A stretch of 64,000 nucleotides of DNA from Monilinia fructicola (taxonomy: Eukaryota > Ascomycota > Leotiomycetes > Helotiales > Sclerotiniaceae): contig VICG01000016.1 of assembly GCA_008692225.1 (NCBI GenBank), positions 744,001 through 808,000 of the forward strand, in the 5' to 3' direction. Positions 1 through 11,250 of this stretch are shown piece after piece; within the stretch, counting starts at the first letter, position 1, and every line of letters begins with the position of its first letter. A model generated the notes under the pieces. The model was given only the letters and a program-made list of their open reading frames with translations, did no database searches and had not been told where the DNA came from. The translations under genes were made by a program, and so were the position numbers.

Positions 1-54
1 GCCTTCTTGTTTCTCTTCCCAAATCAAATAAAAGACTAACCAAAAGAATAACAG

Positions 55-191
55 GCTACCACGTCAAATTCGGAATGCAATATGTAAATTTTACGACCGG
101 GGAACGATACTATAAAGCGAGTTTCTTTGAATTTGTTAACGCATTTAAATTATATGCAGAAGATCCGGTTGTGCCTGTTTATGTTAAATAG
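55..191 (+). CDS. Last exon of a probable family-1 glycoside hydrolase (beta-glucosidase-like), partial
   Basis: The frame is open from the window edge and ends at TAG 189-191. The exon probably starts at 55: bases 1-54 look like the end of an intron, with CTAAC at 36-40 and AACAG just before 55. The exon gives about 45 residues beginning GYHVKFGMQYVNF, then ERYYKAS, and ending VPVYVK. The pattern FG-x-x-YV-(D/N)-F, a basic pair and K-x-S is the C-terminal signature of GH1 enzymes, which cleave beta-glucosides. The catalytic residues lie upstream of the window, so activity cannot be judged. It runs tail-to-tail with the ferritin-like gene. Family assignment rests on this short tail only. Confidence 0.55.
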
Positions 192-763
192 ATGAACGAG
201 TTAGAGCAGTGGTTGAGATTATTCACATGTATATTTCGTTATGAGTATCTGACGAGATACCAGAAATCATCAAGTTGATATGTACTAAACGAATATGTTT
301 CGTCGAAAGATCCCTGATGAGAAATTCTAAATCTTGATATAGTTACTGGAGTATTGTTGAATTTATCTTGAAGTTCTCAGACGGAAAATCTATCATTATG
401 GTAGAGTATGATTACATTATAAATAAAGAGGTGTTTACACGGCGAATGGTGAATCAAGACCAATGAATCAAATTGGTATCTCTCTAAATAATACTGAAAA
501 AGAAAAGAAAAGAAGAGAAGAGAAGAGAAGAGATGAGATGAGATGAGATGAGATGAGATTAAAAGAAAATAAAGGAAAATATTATTGTCAGACATTGGTG
601 TCTTGTCTTTTCTATTGTACCTTTGATGTCCAGGGACCAATCAATCTACCTCCTCACATCTCAATTCTCTACCAGTAGAATTATCCCCCGTTCCTCATCC
701 CCGTCTCTCATCCCCCGTCCCTCATCCTCCATCCCCCAACACCCAAGCAATTCCCTCCACCGT
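192..763. other. Convergent spacer with pentamer microsatellite
   Basis: This spacer lies between the 3' ends of two convergent genes. Bases about 511-559 are a purine-rich microsatellite that changes from GAGAA units to GAGAT units. Open frames here are low-complexity translations of that tract. I see no gene. Confidence 0.7.
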
Positions 764-1948
764 CTAAGAAATCTGCAAAACCAACGGCCCAGCCACCGTA
801 ATCTCATCCGTCAACACCCCCGTCGTAGGCATCTGATTCGCCAAATTCAAATACGCATCACCGGCCAAGCCCTGCGGAACCGTGCACGCCCCATTAGCAA
901 AGGGCGTAAAGGCCGTCCCCCCCGTTTGGCCGCCATTAGTAAAGGCGCAGGCGACCGCGCCCTGGCCCGTCGTGCTCAGCTGCAACGTGGAGCCGGGGGT
1001 GATGGCCGCCATTGGCGACGTCATGGTGAGAGGGGGGAAGGGTGTGACGGCGAGGTTGGAGCCCTGGGGACAGGACTGGATGAAGGGGGCGGCGAGGGAG
1101 AAGACGTTGCGGATTCCGAGGGGGGTGTCGAAGGCGGAGGGGACGGCGGAAACCTTGGAGGCCGTGCGGATGAAGGTTTGGTGGCGACTTTCGACGGTGA
1201 CGATCTCGGCGGCCACGGTGAGGATCGCCTTGCTGTTTATCAAGGGGGCGGCGCCGAGGTAGGCGCTTACGCCGATGTTTTCGAGGACGTTGGCGGTCGC
1301 CACCATGTTCTGGGCGGTGGTGAAGTTGAAGTTGTAAGTGCATGGGGCGACGGGCTGGGTGCCGGCGGCGGAGATGGCGGTCATGAGGGTGGTGACGTGG
1401 GTTGCTTCGGTCATGCCGACCATTTTTAGATTGGTGATGTCTTGGGGTGATAGGCCGAGAGCTGCGAAATCTGAATCGGGAAATTTGGCGAATCCTTGTT
1501 GGTAGAATGCTGTTTCGAGATTTTCGAGTGTGAGAGCACTAGAGGGATTTGTTAGTTGGGGTCCGCTTTCAAAGGGGATAGAAAAGGAAGAGGAATGACG
1601 CTCCGCTAGGCCACTGCCGTGGAGGCAGACTATTTTAATTGAAAACTTTCGAGCGCAGCGAGCTATGGGGGTTTGGGGGCTTGCCCCCATCAAAAGAATG
1701 AGCGGTGCCATAGAGACCCGCTCTTCATTCGAGTCTATACAGGAAAAGTAGAGAGTAAAGAGAAACACATACAATTGTAAAATATCCACATCAGTCAAAT
1801 TAGCCGGTAACCCCGTAGCCGTAACCTGACGTTCGCTAATCTCATACAACTTCAACGCTCTCTCATTTAACCTTGGCAACGCCGGAAGAGCTGTCGCTAC
1901 TGCCGCTAACCCAAGCACCGCTCCAATAACACATTTTAATCCAGGCAT
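764..1948 (-). CDS. Secreted ferritin-like domain protein (Rds1-type stress protein family)
   Basis: Two exons, 1948-1773 and 1538-764, join to 951 nt (316 residues plus stop). The donor is GTATGT at 1772 and the acceptor CTCTAG ends at 1539, preceded by CTAAC. After splicing the frame reads DILQF then ALTLENLETAFYQQGF, the ferritin-like helix with E and Y/Q residues that unspliced reading interrupts. Residues 1-20 are a signal peptide (hydrophobic VIGAVLGLAAVATA), so the protein is probably exported. Further ferritin-like helices include GMTEATHVTTLMTAI and a VESRHQTFIRT segment. Relatives are fungal stress- or starvation-induced proteins of unproven biochemistry. The C-terminal third is a beta-rich, Thr/Gly-rich domain. 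The 234-nt intron is about four times longer than the others in the window because of a hairpin-rich insert. Confidence 0.85.
   Translation of the reverse strand: MPGLKCVIGAVLGLAAVATALPALPRLNERALKLYEISERQVTATGLPANLTDVDILQLYVFLFTLYFSCIDSNEERVSMAPLILLMGASPQTPIARCARKFSIKIVCLHGSGLAERHSSSFSIPFESGPQLTNPSSALTLENLETAFYQQGFAKFPDSDFAALGLSPQDITNLKMVGMTEATHVTTLMTAISAAGTQPVAPCTYNFNFTTAQNMVATANVLENIGVSAYLGAAPLINSKAILTVAAEIVTVESRHQTFIRTASKVSAVPSAFDTPLGIRNVFSLAAPFIQSCPQGSNLAVTPFPPLTMTSPMAAITPGSTLQLSTTGQGAVACAFTNGGQTGGTAFTPFANGACTVPQGLAGDAYLNLANQMPTTGVLTDEITVAGPLVLQIS
1539..1772 (-). other. Oversized intron with hairpin-rich GC insert
   Basis: This is the intron of the ferritin-like gene. Its middle is GC-rich and made of small hairpins: GGGGGC-TT-GCCCCC at 1675-1688, preceded by another G5 run, and CCAC/GTGG arms near 1613-1624. 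The remaining ends look like a normal short intron. Clustered C5/G5 hairpins of this style are known as mobile hairpin elements in fungal mitochondrial DNA. Calling it an introner-like insertion or a mitochondrial-derived piece is inference. Confidence 0.5.
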
Positions 1949-4193
1949 TTTGAGTAATTTATCTTGAGTATAGAGAGTGAAATTGGCAGATCGAAGCGAG
2001 GAAAAGAAGGAAAAATAGATGTATGCAAGACCAGCCTGAGCTATTACAACTTTTTGTAAAATTAAATCGAGTATGTTAAGATATTATGATGGAGCGAAAT
2101 CAAATTGAAGAGAATAGGAAAAATAATTATTAAAAAGCAAACCAGCGCTTAAGAGATTAGAAGAAGGAGAAGGAGAAGAAGGAGAAGGGAAAAAACTCGA
2201 TCAAGAGAGTGAAAGAGAGATGGAGAGATAAATGGTATTCAAAATCCAAAGCAAAAGCAAAAGAAAAAAACGACAAACAGCATCTCTTATGTAAGGCAGT
2301 AAGGTTATCCCAAATGAATATAGTTCCAACCCTTCATCAAAATTGAAACCAGGATCAGAGCCAAGATATCTTCAGAAGAAAATAAGCTTCGGATCATTTC
2401 CTTCCTGTGAGACTCAGACTCAATGATCCATGAGCATGTTGCAAAGAAAGAAAAGAAAAGAAATGAAAAAAAGAAAGAAATCCACCAAATCCCAAATCGT
2501 CGCGCAATAGATAAATTCCTTGGCAAGGAAAGATGGTAATCCGAAGGAAACCCCCTTCACCATCAGCATCAGCATCAGCGTCACATCCACGGATTAACGA
2601 TTTCCCAGCCAATCAAACCGCAGCGCAAACCTTCGCAACCAAGCCCATCCCTTCCCGAATCCCAATCCTGTAATCACAAATAAGCTTATTCCTCGCTCCA
2701 CAATATTCGTAACCTCAAGCCCAAAGGAAGGACAACCATCCATCCATCCATCCATCCATCCATCCATCCACCCGTTCGCTTACAGCGCTACAACGTCGCG
2801 TCTCAGATGCGTTTCGGCTACGTCAAGCGTGACCATGCCTCCCACCTCCCGCCCCCAGCCCCAACCAAATCCCAAACCCCAAACCCCCAATCCACAACAT
2901 CCAACCTCCCCCCAGCACGCCGGGGGCCGAAAGTCCACTGACTGTGCATGTATATGCGTTAAGGGTAAAACTCAAAGGGATCAGCGAGTGCCATGCGCAA
3001 AACCGCCCATGCCCCCGAGGGTTACAGATGTCATCTTTTTCAATTCAATTCAATTCAATTCCATTCAATTCAATTCAATTGCCGAGTTGCCGCGCCCCGA
3101 GCAGAGCCTCACATGCATGCAGCATGCATGCATACGCACAGACCAAATCGGTAACCTTGGAACTAATCTTACCTAGTAAGGTTACGTAGGGAGTTTTATC
3201 CCTTCATGCTTCTTCTTTCCTTCATACTCATGCTCCCTCCCTCTCGGCATTGAATGATGTATCTATCTATCGCATTGCATTACATGAGATCATACAGTCA
3301 GTCATTGATTTCATTCAAGCTAATGGGAATTGATGTTTCCCATCTCTTGCTTTCTGTTTAGCTCATGTCGATCTATCAAATCTACCTTTGGTATATAAGG
3401 TTAAGGTTACTATCAAAACATTCCTGTCGACTTTACTCAAGCATTCACCGGCGAGCAAAACACGTATCTATCACCTAATCCCCCGTGATCCTGGCGAATT
3501 GAATAACCGTATCAGATTAAGATTATCTATCATAAGGAACCATGTTGTTGATCAAGGGTGGGGGGTAAAGCATGGAACTCAGTTTGCTTGACATCATTGA
3601 TCATCACAGTAATGCTATCTTATCAAAAGGAAGAAGAAAAAAGAAAAAGAAAAATCGATCTCGTGTAAAATTCAAACCCCATTGAGGAACAATTGTGCAA
3701 TTGCATTTAATTTCAATACTATAAATGCTCTCTGTGATACAGAAACGCTAAGAAGCAAAGGAAATATATTTGACGCTGAATACCACTGTCATCCGATATT
3801 TCATCTTCCGATAAAAGTGTTACAACTTCTTCCCTTCATCCTATTTCCTCTCATTTCCTTCCTTCCTTCGTTCCATTCACATTCACATTTAATGACGTCA
3901 AATAAATCATACCCATTTTAATACTCCCCAATAGTTATTCGTTCATCACTTCGTCCACCATCCACCACCCATATCCAGTCCACGTCCTCTTCATCAATAT
4001 GACAATCTGGCAATGAAAAAACTTGGGCATGAAATCACCGATTGTTATTATCAATTGAAGGAATACAAATGGTAGTGCTTCTTCTGATACTTCACAATCT
4101 GTAGTATGCATTCATCTTGGTGGAAAGTCGAGTAAATTCGACATTATACCAAAGCCTCAAAAATATTAGGTGAAATGATTCGAATGATGACAT
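1949..4193. other. Intergenic region with two simple repeats, no gene seen
   Basis: It holds the promoter side of the ferritin-like gene and the 3' side of ssd1. Simple repeats are CATC units at about 2737-2771 and TTCAA units at about 3041-3080. Pyrimidine-rich tracts cover 3220-3360 and 3830-3900. Short open frames here have no family resemblance and no splice support. Confidence 0.6.
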
Positions 4194-7100
4194 TTAGAGA
4201 GCGTAAGGGTTCAAAGATCTGATCGTAAGACATCTGAAACATTGTTAGTCAAGCGTCAGGAAGAGATTAAATAAAAAGGCAAACATACGGTGGACTCTTT
4301 GTAAGATCAGTCTTCAAAATAACAGGAACTCTTGTCATCTCCTTAACATCTTGAATGTATTCACCATCTTCTTCACGAAGAGTGAAAAATTTCAAGTACT
4401 TCTCCTTGGCACTAAGCTTGGCTTCGATAGGACTGGTTGGTACCTTTGAATCGGAGCGAGTTCGGTGAAGGTTGCTTGCAGCTGCAATTGAGTTCTTGGT
4501 TGGTGATGGCGGAACACTTTGAGTTGGACGTTCGGCAAGAGAGACGCCAGCAACGCTATCAGCAATATCAGAAGCATCATCATCGTCGTCATCAAACAAT
4601 TTATCAACATCGTCAGTTGAGATGGTACCAGTCTCCATTGCCTTGCGTTGAGCTTCCTCATGCTCCTTCTTGGCTCTTTCGGCAACGGCAGCTTGTTTAG
4701 CAGCAGCAGCAGCGTTAGTAGCTCTTTGGGATGCACCGGCCTTTGGGCGTTCATCTTCTGGAACAAATGCAGATGATGGTACGCCCTTCTCCCAGTACAG
4801 TTCAAGAATTCTCTCATTCTTTCGGAATTCAGCCTTCTTGAGAGGAAGTTGATCGCAGTGAACTCTCTTTTCAAAACCAAATTCTGGAATGAGAACATCA
4901 AAGGCAGATTCGTAAACGCAAACAACGATACCTTCACTGATAAGTTCACCACCAGCTTCTTCACGCTTTCTATCCATGATTCTACACGACTCGATGTGAA
5001 CACTTTGTTCTTGAGCGTTTTGCGATGAATCCTTCTTGGTGTTGCAAGATTCGGTTGTCTTGACGAGAGTTTCAATGTCCTCGTTGTATTCAATCTTGCC
5101 CTCGGAAAGAACGGCTTCGAGTTGACGATGAACGACCAAATCTGCGTAACGACGAGATGGATTGGTGAAATGAGTGTACAATGGTAAGTTCAGAGCGTAA
5201 TGAGGGTAGAGATGTTGTGGAGTCTTTCCAGCGATGAAGTATTTGGCACGATGCATGGATTTAACCAAAAGTGTCTCCATACCCTTGCGAATATCGGTAT
5301 CATCAACCTTGAAGAGACTGTTCTGAAGACGTCCACTGCTTGAAGTGTCAATTTCATATCCAATCTTGGTCATGCGATCAGCAAATGTTTGAAGGCGTCT
5401 GGTGTTTGGTGGACCTTGTCGACGAAGGAGTGCCTTTTCTGGAAGACCTTGATAGATCTTTTGTGCAACATAAGCGTTGGCCTTGTTCAACAACTCTTCA
5501 ATCAATTCGTGCGAAGCAGTAGAATCAAAGATGTTTTGTTCAACGGGAACGTTCTCATCATCCAATTGATAGACAAGTCTCAATGGTGCAATAGTCTCGC
5601 CATCTGAACCAAGACGGGATTCACGGAACTTTTGAGCAACGGCCTAATGATGTTAGTGATCATCGTAAATGAGATTCTGAAATGAAGACTCACATTGAGG
5701 ATTTGAATATCCTTCACCTCAGCACCCTCGAGTTTGACATCTGTTTGACCAGAGAGTACAGCGTCAACGTCCTTATAGGTCAACTTGCCTCCACTCTTGA
5801 TGATACTCTTTCCAATCCATGTCTCGTCCTCGAACACAGCACCAGTTTGAGCATTGACCTTGAAGACGACCGAGACCGTTAGACGATCTTGACCTGGGGT
5901 CAAAGAGCAAATGTCAGAGGCAATCTTTGGTGGCAACATAGCACAAGATCTATTCATTAAATAGACGGCAGTTCCACGCTTTCGTGCCTCTCTATCCACG
6001 AGAGAGTTGGCCTTGATGAAATGAGCCACATCGGCAATGTGAATACCAATTTCAATCTTTCCATCGGCTTCCGTCTTTACGTGAATAGCATCGTCGAGCT
6101 CGTTTGCGCCATTTGGATCAATGGTGAAGGTCTTCTCCTCCCGGAAATCGCGTCTGGTAGAAATGGAAGTTTCATCTTCCTTTTCCAAAGACCAATCATC
6201 AAGACCAACACTTCGCGTGACAGCATCTGAAAATTCATCAGAAGCAAAGTTGTTATCACGAAGAAGAGCATCAGTCTCAACCTTCAACTCACCCATCTTT
6301 CCAAGTTGCTCAACGAGAGTACCGAAAGGATGAAGAGAAGTGATTGGCCATCTCTTGATGCAAGCAACGAAGATGCGATCGGCGTAATCTTGATGTTTCT
6401 CGACGAAATCACGTGGAGCTTGTTCGGTCGGGATGGCGATCAATGGAACACGCTTGTCGGTAGGTTTAAACCAAACAATCTTTGGTTTGTCCTGTTGACG
6501 TTGTTCTTGATGACGGCCGGAGTTTCCATCGCGAGCTTGACGTTCAGCTTCTTGCTTTTCCTTGGTAGCTTGACTAGATGGTCTGAGCAGACCCAGGGTG
6601 CCAGAAAACATTTGTCCAGCAACACGCTCAATGACGGCAACAATGTGACCGGCGTAAAGCGGTTTCTGTTCGTCATTGACCTCTTCTTCTTCCACAAGCA
6701 AGAGACTTTGACCCTCGACTTCAACATCATCATTCTTCTTTTGAGTGGGTCGTTGTCTCAAACTGCCACGTCTTCTAAGTCCACCATCTTGGTTTTGATC
6801 TTCACCATTGGTAGAATCGCGATGGTGATTTCGATCATTGTTTCCATTGGTCGATCCACCGTTTCGGGTATCAGTGATATCCTTGCGCTTCTTCTTTTCT
6901 TCCTTTTCACGCTTTTGTCCCCAGACTTCATCGACATCCAACAACTCAACTGCGACAAGATCTCCTTCCAAAGCACGGTTACGATCCTTGCTACCACAAA
7001 TGAAAATGTCAGCATCAAGCAAACCGTCCTGGGTAGTGACGTAAGCATCAGAACGATTCTTCTTGTTCACTCTTAAAATACCCGAAACAAGCTGACCATC

Positions 7101-8689
7101 GCCAAGGAGAGCTGGAAGGGTAGCCTGTGGAAGATAGGGGGTGAACAAGGTTTTACGTTGCTGCTGCTGTTGCTGCTGAGCATTCATCTGAGGAGCATGC
7201 TGACTGCTTTGAAGGCCCATCTGTCCATTCATTTGAGCAGCTTGCAAAGCTTGAAGCTGATTAATCTGCAAGGGATTCAATTGACCAGGGTATAAACCTT
7301 GAGGGACGATCATCTGTCCTTGAGGAAGTTGAACCAATTGAGGTTGACCTTGATATTGAAAGCCACCAATGTTACTCATGGATTGATTAAATAGATCCAC
7401 GATTTCGGTGTCCTGGTTGGAAACCACCTTGGTTTTGTTGACCTTGGAAGTTACCAATTTGTGATTGTGGATCTTGAGGAGCTGCATTTTGAGGAACTTG
7501 ATTTCTCCAGTTACCATCAAAGTTACGAGAAGAGTTACGAGCGTGTCCAACTTGAGCGCTGCTTCTTCTTGTAAAGTCATTGTTTTGACCTGCGCCATTA
7601 TCTGTAGATCCTTGTGTTGATGGGAATTGAAATGAGCCACCACCTCGTTGAGACGATCCACCTCTATTTTGACCACCTCCAACAGCCATGCTTTGGCTCC
7701 TACCATGGCCGCCACGACCACCACGTGTAGCCGAGCCTGATGGCAAGTGATTGTTGGTGAGTGGTGCAGGTTTTTCTTCCTTGGGGCTGACATTATCTTC
7801 CTTGTCACCACCAGCTGTAGCAGCACCGCCCGCACCTGGAATAGGGAACTGAAATCCAGAAGTAGTCCTCTTCTGTTGTGCGATTTCAGCTGCCTTTTTG
7901 GCTTCAGGCAATGCAAGAGAATGACGTCTTTGATGACCACCGCCTGGGGGACCACCGCCAAGACCACCTCTTGTCGATTGGTTCTCGCGATTGTTTCCGC
8001 CAAAGTCTTGGGTATAACCTTGACCAGCCGCACCTGAAGATGGAGCAGGTGGTGGACCTGCCATATTCAAACCCATATTGGAAACGGCGGATTGATTACG
8101 ACGATGTGAAAGTGGTTGCGTTGGAGTTCCCATTGGTACATTCATTTGTTGTGCCTGTAACTGGTTGGAAAACTGAAATGCATTTTGATTTTGCATCTGC
8201 TGTTGTTGCAAAGGATTGAAACCTTGACCAGGAGCAGCGAGGTGTTGATTCGGAATGATTCCCAAGTTGACATATTGTTGATGTTGAGCTTGAATCTGCT
8301 GTTGCTGCTGTTGTAAAAGCTCAATTTGTTGTTGGATAGCTAATTGTTCCACTGCAAAGAAAAGACAAGATTAGCATCATGTATTGGTTTTTGGTTTTGG
8401 TTTTGGCATATGATTTTGCAATGTGTTGTAGTATCAATGTAATAATCCATAGATGACTCCAGTTTGCAGAGTTACGTTGGCTGCCAAATGACATGATGAA
8501 TATACGTCACCAAATTCCGAAACGTGGGAAGAAGAAGAGATTCATGGTTAACTTACTGCCAGGGGAAGAGAACATACTCATCAAAGGAGTCAACTCTGAA
8601 GGACTTCTTCGATGCGCAATATGTAATCTTCTTCCAGGTGGACCAGATGCACCACCTTGAGGAGGTTGAGCTTGCTGTTGTTGCTCCAT
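4194..8689 (-). CDS. ssd1: Ssd1-type RNA-binding protein (CSD + RNB), with one apparent frameshift
   Basis: Ssd1 binds mRNAs, many encoding cell-wall proteins, and controls their translation and localisation under the NDR kinase Cbk1/Cot1. Exons are 8689-8557, 8351-5694, 5643-4289 and 4233-4194; introns (8352-8556, 5644-5693, 4234-4288) have good donors and acceptors. The last intron restores the ending CLTIRSLNPYAL. Summed exons give 4186 nt, one base too many; dropping one T of the TTT at about 7387-7391 gives 1394 residues. The N-terminus is Q-rich and disordered with five HxRxxS kinase sites (about S31, S132, S189, S265, S319). Cold-shock folds begin about residue 445 and the RNB domain about 785 (FTIDP, NELDD, then GIHIADVAHFI). 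ELDD stands where active RNB nucleases have DIDD, in line with the family being nuclease-dead. The start is the first ATG in frame before EQQQQAQPP. Divergent from gle1, 5.4 kb away. Confidence 0.95.
7383..7395 (-). other. ssd1: Single-base frameshift in ssd1 (homopolymer T)
   Basis: On the coding strand the correct frame runs through HRNRGSI and hits TAA; one base on, the reading continues FNQSMSNIGGFQYQ into the conserved domains. Reading ATTTAA as ATTAA joins RGSI directly to NQSMSN. No intron with GT, branch point and AG of length 3n+1 fits here. The frames on both sides are otherwise intact over the whole protein. Confidence 0.8.
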
Positions 8690-11250
8690 TATGGAGAGAT
8701 GTGCTTGCACTTGGACTGTGCGATGACGATTTGAGAGAGAGAGAGTTGGACAAGAGTTGAGTGAGACGTATGTGAATGTTCCGTACAGTATTATAACCCG
8801 ATATGAATTGAAATGATATACAGATCAAATCCAAAGGAGTGATGGTAATACCAAGAACAGATTGATTGTAAGCCAAAGAAGGGATTGGAGGGATTTCTTT
8901 GAGAGATATGTGATTGATTGTAAAGTTGGCTTCGTGGTGGTGGGTGCGTGTTTTGTATGTCTTTGATTGAGTAGCTTGAGATGGGCGGACTCAAAAGTTG
9001 GCTCTTGGGTTTTCCGTAGTTAATAAGGTTTAAGAGGTAGCTGAGAGTAGCTAAGTAGCGTAGCTGAGTAGCTAGTTAATCTGAGGATGAAGGAGTGGTT
9101 CTCGATCTTTGTCGAAGATGCCCGATTGATTGATTGATTTGTTAGCTCCCGAGGGGTAGTTGTGCTTGGAGTTGGAGTTGGAGTTGTAGTTGTAGCTGTA
9201 GTTGTAGCTGTAGCTGTCTTGGTTTTTCTCTCTCTGCTGGTGTAATAGCACGTTGCCGGTTCTTTTTTGATGACGATTAAAAAATTTCAAGTTACTTTTT
9301 AATTTTTAATAAAAAAGTCAATTTGGAATTAATTTGATGCTGATTCTTTGATTTTGGTGATATTAAGGAAGGAGAGAATAATGTGTGGATGTGTTTTTGT
9401 GAGTGTGTGAGTGTAAGTGTGAGAGTGTGAGAGAGTGAAGGAGGGGAAGAAAAGGTAATGAATTGTATTGTATTGTATTGTCTTGTATTGTAAATGGAAA
9501 TGTAAGGGTAAGTGGAAATAATATCTGATCGTTGACAGAACGAACCTCTTTTCTTGATAAGAGAGGAAGAGAGGGAAGGGGGGAGGGGGGGAGAGAGAGA
9601 AAGAGTTTGTAAGAGAGTGGGCGAGAGAGATGATGGATGGATGAGGTAATAAGTAGTCGATAAGTAGAGAGAGGTAGGTAAGGTAGGAAGGCAGGAAGCC
9701 AGGAAGGCAGAAAGGCAGAAAGGCAGAAAGGCAGAAAGGTAAGAGGGTACGAAGGCAAGAAGACAGCTCCACAGGCAGTGTACGTATGTAATAAATGGGT
9801 ATGAATACGAACCCTTCGTATGTAATGTAAAGTAAAGTAATGTAATGTAATGTGATAATAATAACAACAACGACAACAACAACCTCCAGCGGGAATCAAT
9901 CAATCGCCCGAGAAAAGAAAGAAGTGAAATGTATCAAACAAGTTCTTGTCAGTTTAATTTTAGTCTGGAGTGATGGATGGATGGATGGATCGAGGGACGA
10001 TGGATGGATTGATCGGTCGCTTATTATTATGGTAATTGATGATAAAAGATGGTACGTGCGTCTTCTTTTTTGATTGATTTAGTGGATGCAATTGTGGCCG
10101 TATTCTTTACGCTTTGGCAGATTGGAATGTCCGCGGGTCTGGGACAAGCAAGCGTGCAAGCGTACAAGCGTTATGTCCTCTGATTCCTTGGTACTACTAG
10201 GTATTTACTAGGTATTCCAAATGTATCAGGATGCAATGGAATGCAAAGTGTAAATGGACTCAAGTCGTTCCTGGATACTGGATTGGATGGGGAGGAGGGA
10301 GGAAGGGAGATGGATGGATGTAGCCAATGCGAACCGAGGTGTATGTGTGTTGCAAATGTTGCAAATGTTGCAAACGGACTCGAGCAAGTGGGATATTATT
10401 TGTTATATGGAGGGAGGGGATTTGTGTATTGTTGATTGTTGATACAACCTTAAAGAATCAAAGTACGTAGGTACCTAGGTAATTAGATGGTAGGTAGGGT
10501 TTACTTCTTAAGGGGTAACGAGTAGGTTGGTAGATAGATGTTGGTCGGTATGTATGTGTGTATGTATGTATGTATGTGCCTAGTATGTAGTACCAAGGTA
10601 TAGACAGACAGATAGATAGATAGATAACATCCAAGTAGCATCTGTGGGGAGATTCATTCACATATATATACAATTCGATAGAGACATGATATGATGATAT
10701 AATGATATAATGATATAATGATATGCCTTCACTCCATCCACCTAGAAGTGAATTGAATCGTCGTACAGATGAGTTACCTAGTAGTTAGTGAGAAAGGTTA
10801 ATGGATGGGATAAGATAGATCAAGTGGAATCATGGGCATTAGTTAACATCTATTGCATCTAGAAGCAAGCAGGTAGGTTGGAGGTATCGGAATACTTGTA
10901 GCTATGTAATCCTAGTAAGGTAAGGAAGGTTATTTGGAAGATGAAAGGATGTATGCCCAGGTGGTTGAAAGAATGATTCATGATATAAGCAACAACATCG
11001 ACGATTATGGATGGCGACTAGGTTTCTATCATTATTACTACTACTTGGAATTGCCCAGGTGTCTATTGATTGATTAATCTACATACCTTTGCCTTGCTTT
11101 CTTGTATCTTTGAGTTCTTTCAACTCCATTATTGGCTGGTCCTGGTGGTCTGCAAATAGATATCTGAGTAATCAATCCATGGAACTTGGATATTGATTTA
11201 TCTGTGACATTTACTATAGAACTATATGTACTTGAGTACTATCATTATTC
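8690..11250. other. Upstream region of ssd1, low-complexity, no gene seen
   Basis: This probably contains the promoter and a long 5' leader of ssd1. It is full of short simple repeats: TTGA at 9124-9140, GTTGTAGCT-like units at 9175-9220, TTGTA at 9463-9492, AGGCAGAA at 9690-9740, ATGG near 9970-10010 and 10310-10320, GATA near 10610-10626, and ATGATATA at 10685-10722. Open frames are translations of these repeats. I see no supported gene. Confidence 0.55.

Noticed and set aside
623..1429. Long plus-strand open frame (268 codons, Gly/Arg-rich)
   Set aside because: It is the antisense shadow of the ferritin-like gene, whose minus-strand frame has a signal peptide, family motifs and a correct intron.
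6306..7076. 256-codon plus-strand open frame
   Set aside because: Antisense to the conserved ssd1 coding region.
7380..7400. Programmed frameshift or short intron in ssd1
   Set aside because: Ssd1 is not known to use frameshifting, no fitting intron exists, and gle1 shows the same kind of homopolymer error.
9292..9903. 203-codon Ser/Tyr/Leu-rich minus-strand frame upstream of ssd1
   Set aside because: Low-complexity translation of simple repeats, open in three overlapping frames at once, with no domain.
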